A stretch of 64,000 nucleotides of DNA from Clostridium scatologenes (lineage in GTDB: Bacteria; Bacillota; Clostridia; Clostridiales; Clostridiaceae), in assembly GCF_000968375.1 (NCBI RefSeq), contig NZ_CP009933.1:434001-498000 (forward strand). Reading direction: 5' to 3'. This document shows, one piece after another, positions 52,717 to 63,100 of this stretch. The position numbers and the translations under genes were made by a program. Under the pieces are notes generated by a model that saw only the letters and a list, made by a program, of their open reading frames with translations, searched no databases and was not told the origin of the DNA. How positions within the stretch are numbered: position 1 is the stretch's first letter; every line of letters begins with the position of its first letter.

Positions 52717-54492
52717 TTAAATAACTTCTAATTTGTTTAAAGGAAGTTGTATAATAAATTCACTACCCTTGTTTAATTCACTATTTAAATATATACTGCC
52801 ATCCAATTCTGAAACTATATGTTTTACAATAGCTAATCCAAGTCCTGTTCCTCCTTCACTGCGGCTTCTAGATTTATCTACTCTGTAAAATCTCTCAAAA
52901 ACTCTTGATATATCTTCTTCTGGTATACCAACACCATTATCCTTTACAATAATAAAAGCATTATCTCCTTTTATGTATGCTAAAACATTAATGTGTCCTT
53001 CTGGCTGTGTATATTTTATTGCATTATCTATAAGATTCATTATAGCTTGTTTAAACCAATCTTTGCTTTTTACATATAGTGTGAAATTTCTATCTATAAT
53101 TAAATTTATACATATGCTCTTTTTATTCGCTGAAGGAGTTAACATATATAATATGTCATCTAGCTCTTTATATATATTTACTTCTTCTAGATCGTTTGAA
53201 GAAGACTTATTTTCTAGATGAGAAAGTAAAAGTATATCTTCTATGAGCCTTTTTAATCTTTCTACTTCTTCAGATATAATTCCTAGAAATCTTTGTCTTT
53301 TTTCTTTATCTTCTCCTGCTTTCTTTTTTAAAGTGTCTACAAAACCAATTATAGTAGTTAGTGGTGTCTTTAATTCATGAGAAACGTTAGCCACAAATTC
53401 ACTTCTCATCTTTTCAAGATGCTTAATTTCTGAAATATCTTGTAAAATAATTACTATACCTTTTTCATATACTAAATTTTCAACATCATAATCTATTAAT
53501 TTAGTATATACTTTATATATTTTATCATCATTATCTCTTAGACTTAACTCTTCCTCTTTATGTACATTATTATCAAAGGTTGCTTCAATTAAATTATAGA
53601 GTTTTTGGGATTCTATACTACTTTTTAAGTTATCTCCTATGTTTAAGTTTTTATCTAATCTTAGTATTCTTATAACTGCAGGATTTGAAAGTATTATATT
53701 CCAGTTGATATCTATTACTAATATGCCATAGGTTATACTATTTAAAATTGAATTTAATTCCAAGTTTCTGTAGTTTAATTGTGATACTACATTATTTATT
53801 TTAGAAGACATGTTGTTAAAGCTATTTGCAAGCTCTTCAAGTTCATCTTTTGTATTAATTCTTACCTTGTGGTTAAATTTACCATTAGATATTTTCTTGG
53901 CTGCATTATTCAATTTTTGCAGTGGATTCATCATATTGTCTAAAAAAAAGCATCCAATTACTACTGCTACAATGACCCCTATAAGTATAGAAATTAAAGT
54001 ACAGCTCAAGAATACCTTATTAAGGTTATCAAAACCCTTAAGGGACATTCCAAGTCGTACTATAACTTTGTTATCATATATTTTTACAGGACTTAATGCT
54101 ACATAAATAAATCTCTCTCCTTTAATTTTGCTGTATCTATCACTAACTGCAGTTTTACCATGTAGACAATTTTGTATTTCTGGTTTGTTAATTTGATTTT
54201 CAAGCATTAAGCTTCCACTAGAATCAGCTAGAATATAACCTTTATCATTTATAAAAGATATTTCCGCATTGGTTTGAGAAGAAAACTTTTGAGCCATAGC
54301 CATATAGTCAATGTTAGTTTTTTCATCTACCAAATTTAAAAGAGTAGTAGTAATCAAATTTCCATTACTAACGAGTTTATCTTGAATATTCTTGACATAG
54401 TAGGTTCTTACGAAACTCAAACACAATGCTCCTGTAATTAAAGAACCAACCATAACCAAAATAATATAAGTAATGAATAGCTTCCTTCTCAT
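52717..54492 (-). CDS. PhoR/ResE-like sensor histidine kinase
   Basis: A 591-residue membrane kinase. TM1 is at ~7-28, then an extracellular sensor (~30-165), TM2 at ~168-190 and HAMP (MNPLQKLNNAAKKISNGKF, ~190-243). A PAS domain (~255-360; SILNSITYGILVIDINWN) precedes HisKA, with the phospho-acceptor His in FVANVSHELKTPLTTIIGF near residue 371. HATPase_c has the N box (NLIDNAIKYTQPEGH), DNGVGIPEEDISRVFERFYRVDKSRS and GGTGLGLAIVKHIV. It lies 41 nt downstream of an OmpR-type regulator in the phoP-phoR order. The domain layout fits PhoR; no phosphate-specific genes are adjacent except OPA antiporters. Confidence 0.92.
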   Translation of the reverse strand: MRRKLFITYIILVMVGSLITGALCLSFVRTYYVKNIQDKLVSNGNLITTTLLNLVDEKTNIDYMAMAQKFSSQTNAEISFINDKGYILADSSGSLMLENQINKPEIQNCLHGKTAVSDRYSKIKGERFIYVALSPVKIYDNKVIVRLGMSLKGFDNLNKVFLSCTLISILIGVIVAVVIGCFFLDNMMNPLQKLNNAAKKISNGKFNHKVRINTKDELEELANSFNNMSSKINNVVSQLNYRNLELNSILNSITYGILVIDINWNIILSNPAVIRILRLDKNLNIGDNLKSSIESQKLYNLIEATFDNNVHKEEELSLRDNDDKIYKVYTKLIDYDVENLVYEKGIVIILQDISEIKHLEKMRSEFVANVSHELKTPLTTIIGFVDTLKKKAGEDKEKRQRFLGIISEEVERLKRLIEDILLLSHLENKSSSNDLEEVNIYKELDDILYMLTPSANKKSICINLIIDRNFTLYVKSKDWFKQAIMNLIDNAIKYTQPEGHINVLAYIKGDNAFIIVKDNGVGIPEEDISRVFERFYRVDKSRSRSEGGTGLGLAIVKHIVSELDGSIYLNSELNKGSEFIIQLPLNKLEVI

Positions 54493-54533
54493 TAAATCAC
54501 CTATTTCTAATATGATATTTAAATTGTTATATA

Positions 54534-55229
54534 TTATTTAATCATGTATCCAAGGCCTCTTACTGTTTCGATATATTTAGGAAATTTATCATTATCTTCT
54601 AATTTTTTTCTTAATTTTCTTATATGTACGTCTAATGTTCTTGAATCACCTAAATTACCACATCCCCATACTTCGCTTAATAAAACTTCTCTTGAAACTA
54701 AATTTCCTTTATTTTTAGCCAAGGTTTGTAATAACTTAAATTCTCTTAAAGTAAGTTCGATAACTGTTCCTTTCTTTTTTACTTCATATTTATCAGTGTC
54801 AATTTCTATATCACCTACTTGTATAATATCGTTATTTGTACTAGAACCAGATATCATATCTGATCTTCTAAGTACAGCATCAATTCTAGCTAATAATTCA
54901 TTTATTCCAAAAGGCTTAGTTATATAATCATCTGCACCTAGTTTCAAACCTCGGACTTTATCATTTTCCTCTCTTTTTACTGTAAGCATTATTATGGGTA
55001 TCTTTTTAGTTTCTTTATCATTTCGTATTCTTTTGCAAACTTCAAATCCATTAATTCCTGGTATCATAATATCTAGCAGTATAATATCGGGAAGTTCTTT
55101 TTTAGCAAGTGCTACTGCATCTAAGCCATTATGACAACACACTACATTAAAATTTTCTTCAAGATTTACTGAAATGAGTTCTGTTATATTAATTTCATCA
55201 TCTACTATTAGTACTTTTCCTGTTTTCAT
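54534..55229 (-). CDS. OmpR/PhoB-family response regulator
   Basis: A 231-residue two-domain regulator. The receiver domain (~1-120) has Asp10-Asp11, phospho-acceptor Asp53 in IILLDIMIPGINGF, Thr and Lys in TVKREE and GADDYITKPFG. The Trans_reg_C winged helix (~135-230) has LTLREFKLLQTLAKNKGNLVS, SREVLLSEVWGCG and DVHIRKLRKKLE. It forms an operon with the following PhoR-like kinase. Likely targets are the neighbouring OPA transporters (inference). RBS AAGGTGA precedes the ATG. Confidence 0.93.
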   Translation of the reverse strand: MKTGKVLIVDDEINITELISVNLEENFNVVCCHNGLDAVALAKKELPDIILLDIMIPGINGFEVCKRIRNDKETKKIPIIMLTVKREENDKVRGLKLGADDYITKPFGINELLARIDAVLRRSDMISGSSTNNDIIQVGDIEIDTDKYEVKKKGTVIELTLREFKLLQTLAKNKGNLVSREVLLSEVWGCGNLGDSRTLDVHIRKLRKKLEDNDKFPKYIETVRGLGYMIK

Positions 55230-55368
55230 AAAAAATCACCTTCAATCAAATATCAATATACATTCTACAGTATATACTAAAGATTTTAATGTTTCCATAT
55301 TTTTTATTATCACTGTTCAGGTTTATTCTACATATTATACACCAAGAAGTTATTAGGGGGGAATAAAG

Positions 55369-56280
55369 ATGAGCAGAAATCGTATGAGTAGTTCAGTTAA
55401 TATAGATAATGAAAAAGTTGAACCAGTAGAGAAGGTAGAAAAAGAAAAAGAAAAAGTGGATCAGTGTGAAGGTAAGATAAAGACTGTTGAAGAATATCTT
55501 AATGCTATAGATAGTGTTTATAAAAAATTCTGGGGAGAAGTTCAGAATGATAGCACAATTAAATATAACTCCAAAATATGGTATAGGGGTGTTAGAGATC
55601 AGGATTATGATATGTTGCCTTCTATTTCTAGAAATGATTTGAATGTTAATTATGAGACAATATTTTTATCAAAGTTTAAATCAAAAGCAATACCTTATTT
55701 AGGACAATCACCATCATATCCTTTTTCAGAAGGACTTACTGGTTATTGGGACTGGATGTTTTTAATGCAACATTATGGTGTACCTACAAGACTTATGGAT
55801 TGGTCTGAGGATGCATTAGTTGCACTTATTTTTGCTATTAATTTAGATGCAACACCCAAAGAATTGGCTAAAGATCCTGCAGTTTGGTGTTTGAATCCAA
55901 TTAAATTAAATGAAGCTTTTAAGTTTAATAATCTCTATCCTTTAGGATATATTCCTAATGTAGAGGAAAAAGAAGTATATGAGATGTTTGGACCAGAACA
56001 AAGTGGATTTGTTAATAGAAAGCCTTGTGCAGTGTATGGGCCTTTGAATAGTCCAAGAATTGTAGCTCAGAAAGGAGTATTTACAATTTTTCCATATACC
56101 AATAATATGACTGAGTTTGATAAACTTCCAGATAGTTCTGATTATATGGAGGAACTTATAATATGCAAAGATTCAAGAGAAGATATTACAGAACAACTTA
56201 GAAAATATGGGATAAACTATGCTCAATTATTTCCTGAAATTGAATATGTTTCAAAGGAAATATTTGAAGAGGGATATTAG
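55369..56280 (+). CDS. FRG-domain protein
   Basis: A 303-residue soluble protein. A charged Glu/Lys-rich N-terminus (~10-45) is followed by the FRG domain: IWYRGVRDQDYDMLPSISR near residue 70 and LMQHYGVPTRLMDWSEDALVAL near residue 130, the two signatures of the family (named for its Phe/Arg/Gly motif). The C-terminal half includes FVNRKPCAVYGPLNSPRIVAQKGVFTIF, also shared by FRG proteins. The domain's biochemical role is unproven; it turns up in accessory and some defence-linked loci. Here it stands alone between the two-component operon and tyrS. RBS GGGGGG precedes the ATG. Confidence 0.87.
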   Translation: MSRNRMSSSVNIDNEKVEPVEKVEKEKEKVDQCEGKIKTVEEYLNAIDSVYKKFWGEVQNDSTIKYNSKIWYRGVRDQDYDMLPSISRNDLNVNYETIFLSKFKSKAIPYLGQSPSYPFSEGLTGYWDWMFLMQHYGVPTRLMDWSEDALVALIFAINLDATPKELAKDPAVWCLNPIKLNEAFKFNNLYPLGYIPNVEEKEVYEMFGPEQSGFVNRKPCAVYGPLNSPRIVAQKGVFTIFPYTNNMTEFDKLPDSSDYMEELIICKDSREDITEQLRKYGINYAQLFPEIEYVSKEIFEEGY

Positions 56281-56447
56281 GATTAAATTTATGAACTAAT
56301 TCAAGCATTCTATTTTTTACAAGATTATTATAAACTGGAACGAAAAAGAGAAAAATAATATCAATGCTTAAAGAAATTTTGTCCAAAGATGTTTTTTAAT
56401 ATATTGATTAAAAAGTTATAAAATGTCAATATGTGATATTTTGTGGC

Positions 56448-56476
56448 TTTACTTTTTTCAATTTATAAATTATAAT
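56448..56476 (+). promoter_or_regulatory. Promoter of the tyrS T-box leader
   Basis: TTTACT (56448-56453), 17 nt, TATAAT (56471-56476); start of transcription expected near 56483. Confidence 0.65.
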
Positions 56477-56489
56477 ATAGTTAAATTAT

Positions 56490-56748
56490 TAAAAAGCTAT
56501 GAGAGGAAAGAAGTAGGTCAGTTTCATGTTAGTAAGAGAGTATCTGGTTGGTGAGAAGATGCAAATGCACTGATTCGAAATACATCCTGGAGCTGCTACC
56601 TGAATTATAGTAAGGTTTGACGGAGACGCCCGATATAGCGTGAGAGTGTGATTGCACTCAGTGAGGGAAATTCTGTGAGGAATTTCTAAGTCAGAGGTGG
56701 TACCGCAATTTTTGCCTTCTGTTCCAATTGGAACAGAAGGCTTTTTTA
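56490..56748 (+). promoter_or_regulatory. Tyrosyl T-box leader
   Basis: The T-box sequence AGAGGTGGTACCGCA lies at 56693-56707. It is followed by the terminator GCCTTCTGTTCC-AATT-GGAACAGAAGGC (56714-56741) and TTTTTT. Stem I features are seen at 56500-56600, with AGTAA near 56531 and a Tyr codon TAC at 56581-56583 in a specifier-like context (GAAATACATCC). A second TAC at 56597 is an alternative. Uncharged tRNA-Tyr should stabilise the antiterminator and let tyrS be transcribed. The ACCG of the T-box can pair with the CCA end of tRNA. Confidence 0.95.
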
Positions 56749-56847
56749 TTAAGCAGACATCCAAAATATATGATTTTGAGATGATCGCTTACTCATCCGA
56801 CGTAAGGAGGAGGAGTATTATTTATTAAATAGATAGGAGTTGTTACA

Positions 56848-58071
56848 ATGAAAATTTATGATGAACTAGTAGCTCGTGGTTTGATTGCCCAGGTTACTGA
56901 CGAAGATGAAATTAAAGAGCTTATTAATAATGGTAAAGGAATTTTTTATATTGGTTTTGATCCAACTGCTGACTCTTTGCACGCAGGTCATTTCATGGCT
57001 CTTTGCCTTATGAAACGATTACAAATGGCTGGGAATAAACCTATAGTTCTTTTAGGTGGCGGAACTGGCCATGTAGGGGACCCGTCTGGACGTACTGATT
57101 TGCGTACTATGATGACACCTGAAATAATTCAGCATAATTGTGATTGTTTTAAAAAACAGATGGAAAGATTTATTGAATTTGGTGATGACAAGGCAATCAT
57201 GCTTAACAATGCAGAATGGCTTTTAAAATTGAATTACATTGAAGTGCTTCGTGAAGTAGGAGTTTGGTTTTCTGTAAATAATATGTTACGTGCAGAATGC
57301 TATAAGCAGAGGCTGGAAAAGGGTTTGTCTTTTTTAGAATTTAATTATATGATTATGCAGTCCTATGATTTTTATCATCTTCACAAAAATTATGGCTGTA
57401 ATATGCAGCTTGGTGGTGATGATCAATGGTCTAATATGTTGGGTGGTACTAAACTTATTCACAATAAGTTAGGTGAAGATGCATATGCTATGACAATTAC
57501 ATTGCTTATGAATTCTGAAGGTAAAAAAATGGGAAAAACTGCAAATGGTGCTGTATGGCTTGATCCTAATAAAACATCACCTTTTGAATTCTTCCAGTAT
57601 TGGCGTAATATTGCTGATGATGATGTTCTCAAGTGCATACGTATGCTTACTTTCTTGCCACTTGAACAGATTGATAAAATGGACAAATGGGAAGGAAGTA
57701 AGTTGAATGAGGCCAAGGAAATATTGGCATATGAATTGACTAAGCTTGTTCATGGTGAAGAAGAAGCGGAAAAGGCAAAAAGTGCTTCTCATGCTCTTTT
57801 TGCAGGTGGTATAGATGATTCTAATATGCCAACTACTGAAATTTCAGATGACCAATTAAATGATGGTATTATTAGTATTTTAGATTTAATGGTAGCTTGT
57901 GATTTAACTGCATCTAAGAGTGAAGCAAGGCGTGTAGTTCAGCAGGGTGGTGTATTTGTTGATGATGATAAAGTTAAATCCATTGAATGTAATGTTACTT
58001 TAGAACAATTAAAAAATGGTGTTAAAATACGTAAAGGAAAAAAGACTTACCATAAGGCGTTGATAAAGTAA
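56848..58071 (+). CDS. tyrS: Tyrosyl-tRNA synthetase
   Basis: A 407-residue class I synthetase of full length. The HIGH-type motif is SLHAGH near residue 43-48; FYIGFDPTADS precedes it. Tyrosine-binding region MQSYDFYHLHKNYGCNMQLGGDDQW and KMSKS-type loop KKMGKTANGAVW follow. The C-terminal S4 RNA-binding domain (~340-405) has SKSEARRVVQQGGVFVDDDKV. It is controlled by the T-box leader directly upstream, which confirms the amino-acid specificity. Terminator follows at 58088-58120. Confidence 0.98.
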   Translation: MKIYDELVARGLIAQVTDEDEIKELINNGKGIFYIGFDPTADSLHAGHFMALCLMKRLQMAGNKPIVLLGGGTGHVGDPSGRTDLRTMMTPEIIQHNCDCFKKQMERFIEFGDDKAIMLNNAEWLLKLNYIEVLREVGVWFSVNNMLRAECYKQRLEKGLSFLEFNYMIMQSYDFYHLHKNYGCNMQLGGDDQWSNMLGGTKLIHNKLGEDAYAMTITLLMNSEGKKMGKTANGAVWLDPNKTSPFEFFQYWRNIADDDVLKCIRMLTFLPLEQIDKMDKWEGSKLNEAKEILAYELTKLVHGEEEAEKAKSASHALFAGGIDDSNMPTTEISDDQLNDGIISILDLMVACDLTASKSEARRVVQQGGVFVDDDKVKSIECNVTLEQLKNGVKIRKGKKTYHKALIK

Positions 58072-58087
58072 AGGATATGTAATTATT

Positions 58088-58120
58088 AGTCTGTGTTTAA
58101 TTTAACACAGGCTTTCTTTT
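58088..58120 (+). terminator. Terminator after tyrS
   Basis: AGTCTGTGTT and AACACAGGCT (58088-58113) pair with one G-U, followed by TTCTTTT. Confidence 0.8.
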
Positions 58121-58167
58121 AAAAATTACATATTGACGATCAAAGAATATAAATATATAATATAATG

Positions 58168-58185
58168 AATAAATGAACATTTATT
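58168..58185. promoter_or_regulatory. TetR-type operator before the regulator gene
   Basis: AATAAATG-AA-CATTTATT is a perfect 8-bp inverted repeat lying 28 bp before the TetR start. A related 24-bp near-palindrome precedes the RND adaptor at 58811-58834; both contain ATTTATTTATTAAT. Confidence 0.7.
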
Positions 58186-58212
58186 TATTAATTAAAATTG
58201 GAGGTGATTTGT

Positions 58213-58797
58213 ATGGCAAGAATTGCAGATCCTGAAAAAATGGATAGTATTAAGAGGGCAGTTATGGAATGTGTAATAGATTATGGGTATGCAGGAGTAT
58301 CTACTGCTTTAATCTGTAAAAAAGCAGGTGTTTCACCAGGGTATCTATATAGATATTATAAAAGTAAGGAAGAATTAATACGGGAATTAGTGGATTTAGA
58401 GATGGAAAAAATAACTAAAAATCTTATATCAGACATAGAATCTTCTAGCACATTGTACGAAGTTGGATATAAAATAATAAAAAAATTATTTTTGAGAGCA
58501 AATGAAGATCCTATGATAGCAAAGTTTACATCTACAGTTGTTATGGATTTAAAAATACCAGCAGGAGGAAGATCAGATAATTTTAAAGAAGTTTTTGAAT
58601 TAGCAGAAAGGTGTATTAAATTAGGTAAGAAAACAGGAGAAATTAATCGTAATATAACTCCAATAGAAGTATTAGTTGTTTCTTTTACAATTCCATTTAG
58701 ATATTTATCATTTTCATTAGAGCTGGATAAAAATAAAGTATTTACAGAAGAGGAAATTAAGAAAACAGCCCAAATATGTATAAATGCAATGAAATAA
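58213..58797 (+). CDS. TetR-family regulator of the adjacent RND pump
   Basis: A 194-residue regulator. The N-terminal HTH (IKRAVMECVIDYGYAGVSTALICKKAGVSPGYLYRYYKSK) is classic TetR. The C-terminal helical domain is of the type seen in multidrug-efflux regulators. The start is ATG 58213 with GGAGGTGA 5 nt upstream. It is the first gene before the RND adaptor (85 nt gap) on the same strand, with similar palindromes before both, so autorepression and pump repression are expected. Ligands are likely hydrophobic toxic compounds. Confidence 0.92.
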   Translation: MARIADPEKMDSIKRAVMECVIDYGYAGVSTALICKKAGVSPGYLYRYYKSKEELIRELVDLEMEKITKNLISDIESSSTLYEVGYKIIKKLFLRANEDPMIAKFTSTVVMDLKIPAGGRSDNFKEVFELAERCIKLGKKTGEINRNITPIEVLVVSFTIPFRYLSFSLELDKNKVFTEEEIKKTAQICINAMK

Positions 58798-58810
58798 TTT
58801 TTTTAAACAT

Positions 58811-58834
58811 TAATGAATGAATATTTATTTATTA
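58811..58834. promoter_or_regulatory. TetR-type operator before the RND adaptor gene
   Basis: TAATGAATGAAT and ATTTATTTATTA form a near-palindrome (10 of 12 pairs), 49 bp before the adaptor start and related to the site at 58168-58185. Confidence 0.6.
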
Positions 58835-58882
58835 ATATAAGCAGAAATATATAGATATTTTAAAATTGAGGAGGCATATAGA

Positions 58883-60154
58883 GTGGTAGAAAAATTTATT
58901 TATATGATAAAAAAAATAACTAATGCAGCTAAGAAAAAAAAGATTTTGTTTATATCATTAAGTGTTGCAGTTATAGTTTTGTGTATAGTATATTCTGTAT
59001 TTTCATCTAAAAATAAAACAAGTGAAAATGACACTAAAAAATATCCAGTAAAAATAATGCAGGTTAAAAGCGGAAGTTATCCTATGTCATTACAATATCA
59101 AGGGTTAACTGGAGGCAGTGAAGTCAGAAAGCTTTCTTTTAAAAGTTCAGCCAAAATTTCAAAAATATATGTAGCTAAAGGTCAGCATGTAAAAAAAGGT
59201 GACAAGCTAGTAGATCTAGATAAAAGTGATCTTAATTTTGCAGCAGAAGCTGCTAATGCTCAAGTATCTGCAGCTGCTGCACAATATGACAAAGCTGTGA
59301 ATGGTGCACAGCAAGAAGATATAAACAAAGCTCAAATAGCAGTTAAAAATGCACAGGACGCAAATAATTATTATAAAGATTTGTATAACAAAAATCTAAA
59401 ACTAAGTGAATCTGGTGCCATTTCAAAGCAGCAATTACAAGATGTTAAGTTACAATTAGATAATTCCCAGAATGCCTTAAATAGTGCTGAACAGAGTCTT
59501 CAACAGTTGCAAAATGGATCTAGACCAGAAGATAAACAAGCAACTTTAGACCAATTAAATCAGGCAAAAGCAGGTTATGAGGCAAAAAAAAGTATGTTGA
59601 ATGATGCTTCTATGACTGCAGATATGGATGGCTATGTTGTTGATGTATTAGGTAAAGAAGGAGAAATGCAGCAAGCTGGCAGTCCTGTAATATTATTTAG
59701 AAGTGAAAAACAAGTTATTACAGTAGGTCTGTCAGAAGATGATGTAAAGAAAGTAAAAGTTGGGACAAAAGCACAAGTAAATATTGGCGATGATAAAGCA
59801 CAAGGAGAAATTATAAATATAGTTCAATTAGCAGACAGCACATCTGGAACATATAGTGCTGAAATCAACATTACTACTCCTATAGACACTAGTAAGTATT
59901 ATGTAGGTGAAACTTCCACAGTTTATATAGACATGGGACAGACAAATTCTATATCTATTCCCATTAACTCAGTTTTAAATGATGGAGAGGATTATGTTTA
60001 TGTAGTTGAAAATGGACATGCTGTTAAAAAAAATATAACTTTAGGTGATAACAAAGAAGATAAAGTTTCAGTAGAAGGTTTGAAAGATGGAGACAAACTT
60101 ATAATTGAAGGAATGAAAAATATAAAATCAGGGTACAAGGTTACAATTAAATAA
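58883..60154 (+). CDS. RND efflux adaptor (HlyD/MFP family), membrane-anchored
   Basis: A 423-residue adaptor. Unlike the 8701-9915 paralogue, it has an uncleaved N-terminal TM helix (~22-41) after a Lys-rich segment, and no lipobox. The rest is nearly collinear: lipoyl halves KISKIYVAKGQHVKKGDKLVDL and GYVVDVLGKEGEMQQAGSPV, alpha-hairpin (~110-240), beta-barrel and C-terminal domain (INSVLNDGEDYVYVVENGH). It starts with GTG, 8 nt after GAGGAGG. It is linked to a TetR gene and lies 15 nt before its permease. Confidence 0.9.
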   Translation: MVEKFIYMIKKITNAAKKKKILFISLSVAVIVLCIVYSVFSSKNKTSENDTKKYPVKIMQVKSGSYPMSLQYQGLTGGSEVRKLSFKSSAKISKIYVAKGQHVKKGDKLVDLDKSDLNFAAEAANAQVSAAAAQYDKAVNGAQQEDINKAQIAVKNAQDANNYYKDLYNKNLKLSESGAISKQQLQDVKLQLDNSQNALNSAEQSLQQLQNGSRPEDKQATLDQLNQAKAGYEAKKSMLNDASMTADMDGYVVDVLGKEGEMQQAGSPVILFRSEKQVITVGLSEDDVKKVKVGTKAQVNIGDDKAQGEIINIVQLADSTSGTYSAEINITTPIDTSKYYVGETSTVYIDMGQTNSISIPINSVLNDGEDYVYVVENGHAVKKNITLGDNKEDKVSVEGLKDGDKLIIEGMKNIKSGYKVTIK

Positions 60155-60169
60155 AAGGAGACATATAAT

Positions 60170-63100
60170 ATGGGATTAATTAAAGCAGCTATAAAGAATA
60201 AAAAAATTGTATTATTTTTAGTAGCTATAATTATAGTCAGTGGATTTTACTGTTATAGTGGCATTTCAAAACAGGAAACTCCAGATGTTGGCTCTCCAGC
60301 AGCTATGATTACTACAGTTTATCCAGGTGCTTCACCTAGCGATATAGAAAAGTTAGTTACTAAAAAAGTGGAACAAAAAGCTGAAGAAATTGATGGGTGT
60401 GACTATGTACAATCTTATTCAGAAAGTAATGCATCAATAGTTATCATTAATTTGAACAATGACGCTGATGAAGATAAGGCCTGGAGGGATTTAAGAGATA
60501 AAATAAAAGATTTAAAATCTGAACTTCCTAATGGATGCAACGATAGTGAAATTAATACTAATCTTACAGAAACAGCTGGTACAATAATAAGTATATCAGG
60601 TAATAATTACTCTTATCAACAATTAGGAGATTATGCTGATGATATAAAGAAACAGATTCGTAATACTGATGGAATTTCAAGAATAGATGTAAAGGGCAAA
60701 CAGGATAGACAAGTAAATGTACAAGTAGATTGGAACAAAGTAAACAAGTATAAAGTATCTGTAAAAGATATATGTACTGTACTAAGTGCACAAAATATAG
60801 ATATACCATCAGGATCTTTAAATTTAGCTACAGGTAAAATAAAAGTAAATACACCGGGTATGTTTAGTTCATTACATGATATAGAAAATACTGTCATAGG
60901 AGTTTCCAGTAGCACTGGTGAAACCATAAAGATTAAGGACATAGCAAAAGTATATATGGACTATGATAATGATTTTACATATAAGTTTACTGATAATGGT
61001 CAAAATGCAGTATTACTGGCAGCTTATTTTCAACAAAATAAAAATGTAATTCCAATAGGAAATGATATACAGAAAAAATTAGATACAATAAAAAAAGGAA
61101 TGCCAAGTGATCTTAAAATAGATGAAGTTACCTTTCAACCTAAAGACGTAAATGATTCTGTTTCATTTTTTATGAAAAATCTTAGAGATGGGATAATACT
61201 TGTAATTATAACAGTACTTATAGGTATGGGTTTTAGAAATGCAATGGTAATTTCTACAGTTATACCTATATCAATATGCATGAATTTTATTATCATGTAT
61301 GCATTTGGAATTAAGGTTGAACAGATGTCAACTACAGCACTGATTATAGCGCTTGGTATACTTGTTGATGATGCCATAGTAATAGGTGATGTTGTACAAG
61401 TTGGAATAGATGAGGGATTAAAAAGAAATGAAGCAGCATTTACTGGTATAAAAAAGCTGTTTGTACCAGTATTCACTTCTACCTTAATTATTGTAGGAGC
61501 CTTTTTGCCTCTACTGTCCATATCAGGAGTGGTGGGTAAATTTTTAAAAACCCTGCCTCAGGTTGTTATAATATGTGTAATCTGCTCATATTTATGTGCA
61601 TTGTTTGTAACTCCAGCCATGTCTTCTTTATTCTTTAAAAAGAGTAAAGAAAGCAAAGGAGAAAATCCAGTTCGTATGATGTTTGAACATCTTTTAAAAT
61701 ATGGACTTAAGCATAAAAAAACTGTTATTTCAGCAGCTTTAGCTGTCTTTGCAGCAGCATTGATTTTAATGAAAACTCTTGGAATGCAGCTTTTCCCTTA
61801 TGTAGATAAAGATATAATATATATAGATGTTTCAAATGAAAAAGTTGCAGATATAAAAAATACTAGTAAATTAGTAAATCAAATAGAAGGCATGTTGAAA
61901 CAGCAAAAGGAAGTTACAAATTATACGTCAGCTATAGGTGGTGGTATGCCCAAGTTTTATGTAACATTACCTACAGTTGCACCTGCTGATAATACAGCTC
62001 AAATAATGGTAAAATTAGATTTAAATAAAACAAAAAGGTTTAAAACAAGACAGGAATTAGTAGAATATATGCAAAATCAAATAGATAGTAACATTTCGGG
62101 AGGTACAGCTACAGTAAATCAACTTGAAGAAGCAACGCCTATAGGTGCTCCAATACGTTTAAGACTTACTGGAGATGATTTAGATCAGATTCAAAAGGCT
62201 TCTGAAAAAATTGAGCAGCAGCTAAAAAATATGCCTGGAACTATGAATGTAAGAGATGATGCTGCCAAAAAGACTTATGAATTTGAAGTAAATATAGATG
62301 AAAATAGAGCATCACAGCTTGGATTATTGAAGTCAGACATTCTACAGCAAATTAATATTGCACTTAAAGGGTATAAAGCATCTACTTATAGAAAAAATGG
62401 TAGTGAATATGATATTATGGTTAAAACAAATATTTCGTCTATAGAAGACTTGAAAAATTTATATATCGAATCAAGCATTACAAATAAAAAAATACCTTTA
62501 TATGAAGTAGCCTCTATTAAACTTAACTCAGAGATAGATAAGATAACACATTATAAGGAAGATAGAACTATAACCATTTATAGTGATGTTAAAAGTGGAT
62601 ATAATTCTGTTAATATAGAAAATGCATTGAAGCAAAAAATAGATGGAATGAATTTAGATCCAATAAAAGTTATATATGATGGAGAGAAAGCTCAAATAAG
62701 TAAATACTTTACAAGCCTTGGCGTTGCTGGAATACTTATTTTGGTAATAATCTATGTACTTTTGTTTGTTCAATTCAAATCATTTATGCAGCCTCTTGTA
62801 ATAATGTGTTCTCTGCCACTGTCACTTATAGGAGTGGCTATAGGACTTCATGCTTTTGGAATGAATTTGTCACTTACAGCTTTTATGGGAGTAATAAGCT
62901 TAATTGGAGTAGTTATAAGAAATGCTATACTTCTTATTGAATATATAAATGATGCTAGGGAAAATGGATTTTCTATAGATGATGCTTGTATGCATGCTGT
63001 AAGTCAAAGATTTAGACCTATAATATTGAGTTCCACAGCAACCATTACAGCATTGATACCACTGGCTTTTTCTGGAAGTGCATTGTTTGGACCTATGTCC

